Positions 45,724 through 56,273 of a stretch of 64,000 nucleotides of DNA are shown here, piece after piece. The DNA comes from Lentinus brumalis (Eukaryota; Basidiomycota; Agaricomycetes; Polyporales; Polyporaceae). How positions within the stretch are numbered: position 1 is the first letter of the stretch; each line of letters begins with the position of its first letter. Location: positions 2,356,001 through 2,420,000 of the forward strand of contig MARA01000005.1 in NCBI GenBank assembly GCA_001792895.1, read 5' to 3'. A model generated the notes under the pieces. It was not told the DNA's origin. It ran no database searches and saw nothing but the letters and a program-made list of their open reading frames with translations. A program made the translations under genes and the position numbers.

Positions 45724-45990
45724 GCGGTGAGAGGCGCAAAGAAGACACTGGGGACGGGCAAAGGCTGCGAGCAGATTGAGACCCTTAGTCATCACGCGCC
45801 CGCGCAAAGTGTGGTCGGGATATCCGATCACTAATGAGACGCGCGCGCGTGATCGTGTTCGCGCCTGGCTCGCGCAGTGGCGCGTCCTCTCGTCCTCGTC
45901 TCATCTCCTGTCTCTCCTCCTCCAGCCCGTGCACGATGCCGTTACTGAAATAGGCGTGTATCCGGAGGTCGCACGCTATGTATACTAAGA

Positions 45991-48900
45991 TTAGGAGGTG
46001 ACAACCGGCATTACAAGATCAAATTCAAGGAAGTAAGTACTGTCCAGCTTCTCTGGCTCATTCCGCTGGATCGCCTCGAGCAGGGCGGCCAACTTCTGCG
46101 CCTTATTAGATACGTGCGACTTGTACGGCACCTTGCCATCCTTGTACACCTTCTTATAGATGCGCAACTGCTCGTCAAGTTGGGCATTCTTCAAGGTTCG
46201 CAGCTCGACTGCGGCGAAGACCTTCCTCACCAGCCTCAACCTCGCTATCTCCTCCTCCTCCTTCCTCCGCTTCTCCTCGCGTTCCCGCACGCGCTCAGCA
46301 GCTGCAGAGAGGGCCTGCTCAATAAGCTTTCGACGTCGCTCCGCTTCATCGCCGCTGGCATCAAGGGCACGCGCGGCGGCACGCAGGTACGCCTGATCTT
46401 CCTCACGATCTAGATGTGCTTCCATGAACTCTGCCGTCCCGTTCAGCTCGAGGCCTTTCTGGGCATTGAAGTAGGTGAGCGACCCGTTGGGATGGAGGCG
46501 TTTCCAGACCCGGAGTGCGCCGAGGGCGCCCTCATTGTGGTCATTTGTAGGGAGTATGTATGCGGCTTCTAATTCCGCCTCGGAAGCCTGGTCGATTGCG
46601 CCGCCCTCGGCGAATTCGATCGTGAACTTCGTCCATGTCTGCAGCGCGCCCTCCAGAAACCGCACAAGGACCGACTTCAGGTGGGGGAGGGCCGGAGCCA
46701 TGGCCCGTATGACGGAAAGGACCTCCGCACGGTGCCACTCAAGGCCGTCCATCGCACCTGTTTCAAAGCAAGCGTCGGGCCCGAGGAGTAAGTTTGGATC
46801 TGCAATCAGCTTCGCTATGTGCGTCTTGAGCTGACTGTGCAGCGGCCCAAGCTTCAAGCCATTCTGCCGGACTCGCGCGGTACGCATGTAGGGGTGGGTG
46901 ACCGCTTGGGCGTAGATGGCAAGGACTGCGAGCTCGGTGAGGGTGGAGGGATCGTGTAGGCCATTGTAGACGTTCTGCTCGATGTTCGTGAAGCCGGGCT
47001 GTGTCTTGTGGTCACGGACGAGCTCAAGAAACTGGATGTAGTATGCACGGTTAATTAGCAGCTCGGCAGCGGCCTTGCAGTATGACTGATAGCGAGTGTT
47101 GCTGGTGTCTGGAAAGTGAGCGCATCGTCGCTTCAGGAAGTGCTCGAAATAGAACACATAGATGTCATGTTGCCCTTTCTTGTCGTCCTTGTTGTTGAAT
47201 ATGGCACCAGCAAGACTGCAGAGCTTTACACCCCACGAGTTGATGTTTCGAAGGCCCGAATCTCTGCTGGAGAGAGGTTGTCGGCGAGGAGTAGGGAAGC
47301 CGCGGAGAGGGTCTCCACATCGACGTCTTGCAAAGTCGATGCGTTGTCCTTGTTTGCCAGAAGGATGGGCGGCGGGGCATCGAGATCAGCCCAAGCGTTG
47401 GCCATAGCTGCTGCACCACCCTTGACACTGTTCAGGTCCTTATGCATCGCACAGCCAAGGCGCAAGAACAGGTCTAGGGGGCGTTTCTCCTGGTCGGGTA
47501 AGGCCTCGTAAAGCTCCTTACCAACCTGAGAGATCGCTTCGTTGAGCTGATCCACATAGACCGTAGCGCGCTGCTCCGCCGACATGATAGCCCAGCTTGC
47601 AGAACCGCCAACGGCAGAGACGGAGGCCGTAGTGGAGTTCTCGATCAAGCGAAGTAGCTCCGCCGTCGGCTGGCCCCCATATCCAAGACGATCTCGGGCA
47701 AGGACGGTATATGTCATGTCCTTCTTCCACGCTCCGAGCATTCGGGCAGTCTTCAGCTGATCAGCTGCATGATCACCTCCGACACCCTTGAGCTTTACTG
47801 CGAGGTTGATGACATCGAGTACAGTACCATCACGCTTCGCCAAGGGCGAGTCATTGAATGCGTGAGCGGCACCATGGAAAGCACCTTGCCAGCCAGCCAA
47901 CTGTGTCTCGCTGGTATGGTCCACAGATGACTCGACACCGACGAATCGGTTCTGCGGGACGAGGGTAGAGTTGCTGGATGTATCAGAAGGGGTGTAGCGC
48001 TCCGGGGCACGAACCAGCGCAAAACGGGCCTCGTAGTTGACGTGCCTGTCTGTAGTCGCATCACCGCTGACGGTGAAACCTATAATATGTGTGCTATTAC
48101 TTGACATATAGACGAGCAGTAGATTGGGAGACGTACTGGATGTGCGCTTCAATTCATAGCCCAGTTGAATGCGTCGAGCAATCTCGGCCTCGTAGAAGAC
48201 CCTCCGAACAGTTCTTCGGCTCATTCTCTCAGGAATTGACACGCCTAGAGAGCGGCCAAATAGCTGGATGAGGCTTCCCACTTTAGACTGGGCGCAGCCT
48301 GCACCAACGAGCAGACGGGCCAAGCCCCGAGCTTGCGAGGTATATATGCCTTTCTGCTTCAAGCGGAATGTGAGCGGTCGTGTCTTTGCCTTCGCGACAC
48401 CCTGTGATAGCCTCATGGTAATCCGCATACATCGCTGCCTTAGGAGGCGGATATGACGCGTTCGCGCGCGAAGGTCGTTGCGTAGTTGCACGTTCACCTC
48501 GCTCATGCGGACAAGAGCCGTCTCAGCCGTGGTGTTCGTGCGTTCCGCTTGCCTCGTGGCCGCGTCCCGCTCGAACGCAAGCGTCTTAAGTGACTTCTTG
48601 ATGTGCTGATAGACCTTGGCCTTCGATCGGAGCTGCACCACGACCGCGCGCGCTCGTACAACCTGCCGTTGTTCGCTATGATGCTGTGCCTGGTACCCCG
48701 AGATGCGCTTCCGAAGGCGCACATTCTCCCCTTCTGTGCGCCTCAGAAGCTTCTCAGCGGTGCGCAGCTGAGAAGCCAGGGCGGCAGCTGATAGCGGTCG
48801 CTTGGGAGTAGCCTGGGGCAAATTCGCAGGTCAGTCAGAGTTCAGGAACATCCCATGTCAGTGTCAAAGAGACCACTTCTATCTGGGACTCACAGGCGGT

Positions 48901-49049
48901 GATCTCTGCTCAACCGGGGACACATTCTCCTTGTTTTCATCATTCTCAGCCCTTCCCCCGCCTTTTTGCATCCGCGCCAGGGTCATGTTGCTGCTCTGCG
49001 GTCCGGAGCGTGTCCGCCGCTTGTAGCGGGTCCTGTACGAGCTTCCCAT
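45991..49049 (-). pseudogene. Multicopy agaricomycete transposase-like gene, full length with one frameshift
   Basis: Exon 1 (from 49049) reads MGSSYRTRYKRRTRSGPQ, ending near 48895. An intron of about 80 nt follows. A long exon then encodes a Leu/Arg-rich coiled coil (LASQLRTAEKLLRRTEGENV), FGRSLGVSIPERMSRRTVRR, a possible catalytic segment GFTVSGDATTDRHVNYEARF, SSVDHTSETQLAGWQ, LGCAMHKDLNSVKGG and PPPILLANKDNAS. At about 47,226-47,232 the frame breaks after FETSTRG and continues one base out of register as KLCSLAGAIFNNKDDKK, HFPDTSNTRYQSY, TNIEQNVYNGLHDPSTLTEL, to a stop at 45991. The whole matches a very numerous agaricomycete family of about 900-1,000 residues. I call it transposase-like because of copy number and conserved Asp motifs. 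No flanking inverted repeats were found. Confidence 0.7.
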
Positions 49050-51681
49050 GGCCCTGAGAAGATCACAATTCTGTCGAGCCTATCTCCCGTGAGTTCTTTC
49101 GCCCGTAGGAGAGCAAAAATAGACCGTTGCCAACCTATAAGGAATGTCCGTCCATTCTGGAGCCTGCGTGCGTGCGTGGGTAGGTGTGGCGAGTACAGGA
49201 TGACCGCGGAGGCCAGCACCGTGAGCATGGAATTGTTGTCGCCGTCACGTGAGTAGTGTCTGACGCGTCGGTGGCTGAGCAGGCGCGCGCGCGCGCAGGG
49301 CTCACGCGTCGTATGTAATGCGCGACACGCCCAACCTCCGAGAGGTGCTCTCTACCCTCAAACCTTCTCGCGTTCAATCCAATGTATACAGTGGAAGGTA
49401 TCGTATTACGGAAAACAGGGTTATCATTGCGTCAAGTACTGTATGTGTGCTCCTCACATTGTGTTACTACACCTTCCACCTCACACCAGCCACTACTGCG
49501 TTGAACGATACCTTCTCCCTAGGCATCTGACATCTTTACACCTTTTCCCGAGGTCTTGCAGCGCTCCTACGGGAATACAGGCTTCGCAGAGTTTTGAGTA
49601 CCACTTTTTGGTAGCGCCCTGGCAGGAACAAACAGATACAAATACGGGTGAGCCGCAGGCGTTGCCCGTCCCCAAAGACACGATAAGTTCTAGCTCTGAT
49701 AAGCGAAGGTAGGGGAAAGTGTCGATCTCGAGTCTGAGACGGAGGGGTCTTGTGTTGGCCTGTGAGAAGCATCCGTCAGCTGAACGTTCGCCAGCTATGA
49801 TTGCGAATCTTGGAGATGTGTGTGATGTGGGACGGCTCGGACGTGTCTAGCGTCGAGTGTGTCCGCATTAATTCCAACGTTCCATATTCTTCTTCGACTG
49901 CCCAAGTGCCGAGCAAATCCTAGTTGCGAGCCTCCGTACCATGCTGGCTACGTCGGCTACGCGCTCTTCCATGTCTCTTGTCCCACTACGCGAGAACGCA
50001 ATGATATGACGGAAACTTACTCTGAACCATATCACAAGGGTGATACCCCTCTTGAGCGATTCGAGGAAGTTCGAGGAGCGCCATCTGCTTCTCGTCGAGC
50101 GGCTCGTCGGCCGCCGGGCCATGGGCATGATAGGTGCTTGTCGAGGAGTAGGACGACGTGCTCAGCTGCGCCGGAGAGGATGGAAGCGGAAAATTGAGAG
50201 CTGTTGAAGACGCTGAAGATGAAGACGAAGACGTCGATGGGGATGGCAGGGGATGAGAGAAGATGGTACCAGCGCGGGTCGTTACAGACTGCGCCATGCA
50301 CAGTGGTTGCTGGGCCTTACGTCCTCCAACGTGGAGGGCTTTGTGCGAGAGTTCCGTTCTGTTTACTCATCTGCGATGGGTTCACGGTCACTTGTATCAT
50401 AGTCGGATGAAGCTCACAGTGGTAGACGACTGAGGACACGGACTTGCTCCTCGCGAATGGTATCTTCGGGCTCGCTTAGATCGGAATTGTCGATCTGTAC
50501 TGTCGAGGTGGATCGGCGTGAATGGACTTTGGAGAAAAGACGTGAATGCGGTAAGATACATATGGGGAGAAGTAGCGACAGAGATCGTAAGGGTCGTCGA
50601 CGGAGGTGGGAGGGAGGAGGAGGACAAGCGCGAGGTAGCACACGCTGGCGAGACTGCGGGAAGTAACCGCGGTGAAAAGCAATGCTGAGATCCTTTTTTT
50701 ATCCAACGTCGGGCACGCACTTTTCAGGCGCTTTGACTGCTGAAATAATCAGTGGTTAGAACACTGGAAGTGTGCCATTTTGCACTGATTTTGAACGTTT
50801 AAAACATTGATTTTCACCATTTGACACAATGGGCTCCTGGCGGCTTGAAATGCTCCTTGAACTCGATAGCCATTAATCTCAGGGACGTAGGCAAAAACTT
50901 GTCGCGAACTACTGCAGAAAATAAAAATACGGCCACAGAGCGAGGCCCTGGCGTTATCAGACAGTGCTGGGATCGAACGTGGAACTTGAACTCGACATCC
51001 GCACATCATAACCACTAGGCTACTAACTTGCACACATCCCTACCTGTTAGTATGGCTATGTACAAGCAAATGACGGACTTAGGCGATCTCCTGGATGCAT
51101 TCTCAACTCTTGCTCAACTCAGAGCAAACGCAGGGCCATCTTTACGGTCACCAGTTGTTATGCCTCACCTCAGAGGTAGGGGTACTCTGTCATAGATAGT
51201 TGAGGTAGTTTCCACAGTATTCGAAGTCTTTGAGAGAGGGCCGGGAATATTCAACGCTTGAAACACTGTCTAATCAGCGTTGTAAGCATCGTTTCACAGG
51301 CGGGCTTAATCAACGGTCTAAGCGGCGCTAAATTGCGTACACCGATTATTGATGTGGCTGTGAAAGGCGATTGAATCGCCTTTTTAGCGGAAAAGGCGTC
51401 TCTATCGGTGTTTAAAACGGGTTTACTTCCCGTAGTGGCGACCGCCATCCAGCAGCGCTTGCTCGACAACCACCACCTCCTCCCACTCGCTTCAGCTTTC
51501 TCTGCAGACTCTTGGCTCGTGCATGGCATGGATCTGGCTCTCGTGGCCCTGCTGGTCGAGTTCGCAATCTTTTGGTTCAGCCTCCCCTCTGGCCTGGTCT
51601 GGCAGCGCCCTCAGCTGTGCTTGTTCTGGTCTCCTCGCATCCCGCTCTCCACTTTGCTGTCGTGCTCGCATCGCTCGTATC
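49050..51681. other. Sparse region, 2.6 kb: GC dinucleotide run, a possible small gene, Pol III-like boxes
   Basis: Contains a (GC)n run at about 49,285-49,296. An open frame on the minus strand (start 50297, MAQSVTTRAGTIFSHPLPSP, Ser-rich, then DEKQMALLELPRIAQEGYHP, with a good GTAAGT donor near 50,018) may be the first exon of a small gene. The AT-richer stretch 50,700-51,430 has tRNA-like A and B boxes on the minus strand and a 9-bp hairpin near 51,365. No other gene supported. Confidence 0.35.
50969..51022 (-). other. tRNA-like internal Pol III promoter (A box and B box), possible SINE or tRNA relic
   Basis: On the minus strand an A-box TAGCCTAGTGG (51022-51012) is followed about 33 nt later by a B-box-like CGTTCGATCCC (centred about 50,973). 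The D-arm region looks like tRNA(Glu/Asp), but the acceptor and T stems do not pair, so it is not a functional tRNA. It could head a tRNA-derived SINE running towards an A-rich stretch near 50,700, or be a decayed tRNA. Low confidence. Confidence 0.3.
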
Positions 51682-52700
51682 ATGCTTTCTTGCTCTGCTC
51701 TGATTACTCTGGACAGCTCTCGCGACATCGTTTCTGAATCCCAGATCTCTCCAAGTCCGTCCTTGCCTCGCGTCAATATCGTCCTTCCCCGCAGCCCTCC
51801 GCGGCTGGAGCCGTCTCCCCTTTCGGAGGAGTCTTTTGACAGCCAACTGCCTGGCAGTCCTTCTGAAGAGGTGCGTCGTGGAAGCCATATATGGCGAGCG
51901 GCATCCTGACGTTCTCGTTACTCCAGCCGCAGACGGCGCGCAAGCTCATTCTACGGAAGCGGTCGACTTCCCCCTTGCAGGTCAAGTTCCCGTTCATGGC
52001 GGATCGCCTTCGAGTGCGCAGAGAGAAGTCTGCGTCACCTCAGCGTTCTCCTTCCCAGTCGACCGGAATCGAGCCCGCGAGGCCCGGCGACTCCGAGCCC
52101 GCGACCACATCGCAACCCGCGGCCTCTCCTCCCAGGGACTGCCAGTCTGCCCCGTGTACGGGCACTCCTTGCGACATGCTCCCGGTCCGCAAAGTGCGCT
52201 TCGTCACGCCTCCGTCCTCTCCTGAAGAGTCAACCACAGCTTATTCACCTCGCGAGGGCGAGTCGAACTCGGATGACCAGCCTATCTATCGCACCACGGT
52301 CTCACTGATCGAGAACCTCCCTTTGGCGACGTTCCCTGTGCCGGACGGTTTCTCCTGGCCCCGGCTGCTCCACGCTCAGTCCGCTGGCGGACTCGCGGTC
52401 GCTACGCCTCATCTTTCGGACGGAAACGCGCTCGGCCTCTCTGTAGGCCATGCTTACGAACACGCTGTCGCCGCATACACCGGACTCTACGTCCTGCCCG
52501 CGATGGATACGTGGGAGGAGATTTGCGAGAACCTGTCTTGTGCTCTTGAGGTGTGTGCTGTCCTTGCGTACTTGGATCGCTCTTCGCCTGGGTCGATGAG
52601 TGCTGTATACTACGAATCCCAGCCGTGTACGGCGATGGGTCTTGCTTGTGGTTCCAGCGGGCTGTGGAACTGCCGTGTCTTCCCCAGCGTGTTGTTCTAG
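51682..52700 (+). CDS. Hypothetical protein, Pro/Ser-rich N terminus
   Basis: Two exons, 51682-51870 and 51933-52700, with a 62-nt intron (GTGCGT donor, CCGCAG acceptor) keep phase and give 318 residues. The first half is disordered, rich in Ser, Pro and Arg (LPRSPPRLEPSPLSEESFD, REKSASPQRSPSQS). The second half is more globular: TTVSLIENLPLATFPVPDGF, SWPRLLHAQSAGGLAVATP, SVGHAYEHAVAAYTGLYV and MDTWEEICENLSCALEV. No domain recognised, no signal peptide and no clear membrane segment. The ordered half and clean splice sites argue for a real gene. A further intron near 52550 is possible. It has no functional neighbours. Confidence 0.5.
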
Positions 52701-53406
52701 CCTCACCTTCCTCGTGTCGTCGCTGTGCTGTATTTCTGGTTATGTACGAGTATAATAGGATCCTCTCTGCACGTCGTCGGTTACTACGTCGCCGTGCAAG
52801 TCTATTTAACTGAATCATTCTTCGTACTGAGGTCGTGTCCACTGCGCTCGCATGCTCATCGCGGTGCGCGTCGCTTATAGGCCAGGCTATGCTGACTCGC
52901 CTGAATCTTTCGACAGCAAAAGCCGCGTGCATGATCATGTTGTGTAGTCGAAGCACTCACGCTCGCCGAGCCGTTCATGAACATGGCACGGCGCAAGCAT
53001 GTGCCACATCAAAAGGGAGACTGGTACCAAAGTATTGCGAGTCGGCCCAAATATCTTTACAACCCTCTCAGCTGCTGATTGCAAGAGCTGGCGCAAGAGC
53101 ATTTCAAGACTCCTTGCCCATGATCAACCGACGCCTGTCAATTTCGTCCTTCTCACGGGAGCTCTGCCGACTCTGCGCATCTGCACAGGTGAGTTGACAC
53201 TATTCCGACTCAAGTTTTCCGAGTAAGACTTTGAAGCTCGCTTTTGCTCCACATACGAATATAGTAGATTCCTGGGTACAAATTCTCGGAATACGTCTGT
53301 TGTCATCATACTTCTTGAGCATCATCGAACGGTTACGCTGCGGACACTACGGCTAATCTTCGTCAAGTACAACAACATCGGCAATACTCGCCCCGCGTCC
53401 CCTCGC
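52701..53406. other. Intergenic
   Basis: About 700 bp between convergent small genes. No gene, RNA or repeat recognised. Confidence 0.4.
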
Positions 53407-54150
53407 CTAAACCGCATCCTTGCCCATCTCGACCTGCTTCAGGACGTACAGGGACTGCACCCCGGGAGTGGCGGAGATGTGGATCTTGAACCGCGCCTTG
53501 TTGTTGTCCTTATCTTTCCCCTCGAAGACAAAAGTGGACACGAGCGCGTTGCCCCCCGGCGTTGCAGCTTCGTACGCGTCCTTTGCCTTCTGGGTGCCTT
53601 CGACGACGCTGGCCTTCATCGCCCCCACGAAAGGGTGCGTCCAACCCTGTGCGAGACAGATCAGCACGTAGTTGCATGGCCGCGTCGGGGAGTGATCGGA
53701 CGAAAGCGAGGGTAATTGTAGGCAGGCGTACCAGAGCGAAGTCATAATAATGCTCGACGTCGAGCGAAAGGCGGAAGGCTGTCCCCCCGGCCACGCCTCC
53801 GGGCTCGAAGTCTTGGTTGCACCCCGTGAAGACGAGCTGCGTGAATGGTCCCGTGCCGCCGGGGGCGTCCCAGTATTTGCCGTTGTCGAAGTGCGTGCCC
53901 TCGACCAGGAGGTGAAACTGCGTCTCGTTTTTGACCGTGCACTGGATATAGCGAAACTTGTCTTTGAGCTCCTTGGGAACGTCGGGGATGAGCTTTTCAG
54001 CAACCTAGATAATGATGCAGGCGTACGTGAGGGTGTGAGCGCCATACATGACAACAGATGTGCAGGAGGCTCCAACCGTACTTCTTTGATCTTGACCAGC
54101 AACTCGCCACCGGTGAGGATTACGGTGAGAACGGGGATGATGTTTGCCAT
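53407..54150 (-). CDS. Small soluble basidiomycete protein of unassigned function
   Basis: Three exons (54150-54082, 54004-53732, 53646-53407) with phase-0 introns give 193 residues. The N terminus MANIIPVLTVILTGGELL is hydrophobic but weak as a signal peptide. The body alternates aromatic and polar residues: FHLLVEGTHFDNGKYWDAPG, GPFTQLVFTGCNQDFEPGG, GGTAFRLSLDVEHYYDFAL, GWTHPFVGAMKASV, then a C-terminal FKIHISATPGVQSLYVLKQVE. The pattern suggests a beta-sandwich. It recalls small agaricomycete proteins loosely likened to actinoporin or lectin folds, but I cannot assign it to either, and I claim no toxin activity. Frame and splice sites look intact. No partner gene is adjacent. Confidence 0.6.
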   Translation of the reverse strand: MANIIPVLTVILTGGELLVKIKEVRLEPPAHLLSCMALTPSRTPASLSRLLKSSSPTFPRSSKTSFAISSARSKTRRSFTSWSRARTSTTANTGTPPAARDHSRSSSSRGATKTSSPEAWPGGQPSAFRSTSSIIMTSLWYACLQLPSLSSDHSPTRPCNYVLICLAQGWTHPFVGAMKASVVEGTQKAKDAYEAATPGGNALVSTFVFEGKDKDNNKARFKIHISATPGVQSLYVLKQVEMGKDAV

Positions 54151-54848
54151 TGCGAGGTCGTGAGGTGCTTGGACGTCTGAGGGCAGGAGGTGTGCTGGTC
54201 CTTCCGCTGAAAGCATTGCCCACCTTTATAGACTTTCAGGTCCTACACAAATTCTTATGAGACTAGACTTTGACCCGTGCTCCGCACGGGTTTGACTGCC
54301 GCACAGATGGCTTGCAGCCGAAGCACTGTGGGTCATCGTGCTGCCAGTGGGCATTGGATTCTCACCCCTCTCCGCACGACAGAAGGCCCTTTTCCTATCA
54401 CTTACGTACGCCCCCGTCTCGCATCCCAGCCATCTTTTCTCGAACGTCAGCTCATGGCACGCCCGTGAGCCATCCTAAGTCCGAACGAAAGACGCGACTG
54501 GCGTCAGAGGGCGGGAGGCAGGCGCTACTAGTTCCTTTTTGCGTAACCTCAGCCTGTGCTGTGTAATTTTTTGTGCAGCTATCCTGGTTGTGATACTCTA
54601 TAATCGTCTGCTGTAGGCTTGAAAGCTTGCCGTCGATGCGGAAGTGGCAAGAGGATTGGGTGCCAACTAACCACCGAAATGTGAGTCTCTTTCCATTTCC
54701 GTCTGTGATGAGTTATAATAGATGTTGGCTGCGAGGGTTAAATCGACCGGTGCGCCGAGATAGATTGCGGCATCAGCTCCGGTTATTGAATATTCCCATG
54801 TAGTAGCCTACCGTCTCTGGTATCTATGACTTCTGCGCCTCGTTCGAA
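54151..54848. other. Intergenic
   Basis: 5' flank of the small minus-strand gene and the lead-in to the tandem repeats. Nothing else recognised. Confidence 0.4.
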
Positions 54849-55860
54849 CAGACTCGGTGCTCCAGCCTCTAGGTGCGTCCAGGCTCTTCGCCGAAGTCCT
54901 CGTCGCTGCTACTTACGCCTGGCGAGACTCTTCTCAAGCTGCACCGGCCCCTGATACTATCGCCGCCAGCCAATGTTGGTGCGACGCTAGACATTCTTCG
55001 GTGCATCCTCGAGGCTGCGACTGGGGCTCTTGTCAGAGAACGAGTTCAGTCAAACACTGCTCCCACTCTGCACCCGGACAGGACCCTTGTTTTTGATATG
55101 ACGAAGGGTAGACGTGCTGGAACTACAATGTCCCCTATGTCTTTACTGGGCAGGCTCTGTCGGACTCTTGAATGCGCATAGGCCGTGTCTTGAATCGTCT
55201 TGTCTGTGAGTCCATACAGACTCGGTGCTCTAGGTGCGTCCAGGCTCTTCGCCGAAGTCCTCGTCGCTGCTACTTACGCCTGGCGAGACTCTTCTCAAGC
55301 TGCACCGGCCCCTGATACTATCGCCGCCAGCCAATGTTGGTGCGACGCTAGACATTCTTCGGTGCATCCTCGAGGCTGCGACTGGGGCTCTTGTCAGAGA
55401 AAGAGTTCAGTCAAACACTGCTCCCACTCTGCACCCGGACAGGACCCTTGTTTTTGATATGACGAAGGGTAGACGTGCTGGAACTACAATGTCCCCTATG
55501 TCTTTACTGGGCAGGCTCTGTCGGACTCTTGAATGCGCATAGGCCGTGTCTTGAATCGTCTTGTCTGTGAGTCCATACAGACTCGGTGCTCTAGGTGCGT
55601 CCAGGCTCTTCGCCGAAGTCCTCGTCGCTGCTACTTACGCCTGGCGAGACTCTTCTCAAGCTGCACCGGCCCCTGATACTATCGCCGCCAGCCAATGTTG
55701 GTGCGACGCTAGACATTCTTCGGTACATCCTCGAGGCTGCGACTGGGGCTCTTGTCAGAGAAAGAGTTCAGTCAAACACTGCTCCCACTCTGCACCCGGA
55801 CAGGACCCTCGGCTCGATATGGCGACTGGTGGACGTTCCGGGACTGCCGTGTCCCTTATG
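54849..55860. repeat. Three tandem copies of a 361-bp unit
   Basis: Units start with CAGACTCGGTGCTC at 54849, 55217 and 55578. The second-to-third spacing is 361 bp. The first copy is 7 bp longer because of an extra CCAGCCT. Copies 1 and 2 differ by only a few bases. Copy 3 is near identical for its first 230 bp, then diverges after ACCCGGACAGGACCCT while still being alignable. Because 361 is not divisible by three, each copy falls in a new frame, so this is not a repetitive protein. Each unit has its own identical open frame of about 102 codons (MRPGSSPKSSSLLLTPGET...), truncated differently in copy 3, with no known domain. Confidence 0.92.
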
Positions 55861-56273
55861 TCTTCCAAAACTGGGCATCTTCTCGGCCAACACCAATCAC
55901 AGCCTCAGTCAGGCAGCCTCCCTTAGTTCTGTGGCTTGGTGATTTCAAAACTCCCGATTATCTACCGAATCCTCGGCCTGTGAGCAGTGTGCGGTCGGGC
56001 TGCTACTGTATACAAGCACGCTCAATCGGAGGTGATGGCATTATTCCCTTGCACTTGACTCTAGTCGCCTCGTGATATCAAAGTTCTCTTATTGAAGGTA
56101 AGTACGATGTCGCCGTCCAGCTTCGCCGTGCTATCCAAGGCTGACACGGCTGTTCGCCACAGCCATGCCCAGCGATCTCAACCAGAACTTGAAGCTCTAT
56201 TTGGGCGCCGTGTAAGACGGCTTCACGTACCGTCTTGGACGTCATGCCTTCCGTCCCCGAGCGCAGTGGCTGA
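55861..56273. other. Intergenic
   Basis: Diverged 3' edge of the tandem array and the flank of the F-box pseudogene. Confidence 0.4.

Larger units (their letters stand above)
43321..45830 (-). pseudogene. Ser/Pro-rich host gene interrupted by an LTR retrotransposon
   Basis: Minus-strand frame from 43946 down to 43321 reads FIDVYNPQARTWEQEQLC, VLYRTRQSLIDGFEDDQCP, then a long Ser/Pro-rich stretch (SSSSHTTSLPSQVSG...) of the kind seen in fungal regulators. Just upstream of it lies the LTR element 43947-45723 with its target duplication. Skipping the element and one GCGGT copy, the frame runs on into SLCPSPVSSLRLSP in the right flank at 45729-45770, next to a possible splice acceptor. That continuity suggests the element hit an exon. 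I do not recognise the protein. A C-terminal piece KILARLLPELDEWRKDR near 43,240-43,290 in another frame may belong to it. Confidence 0.4.
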
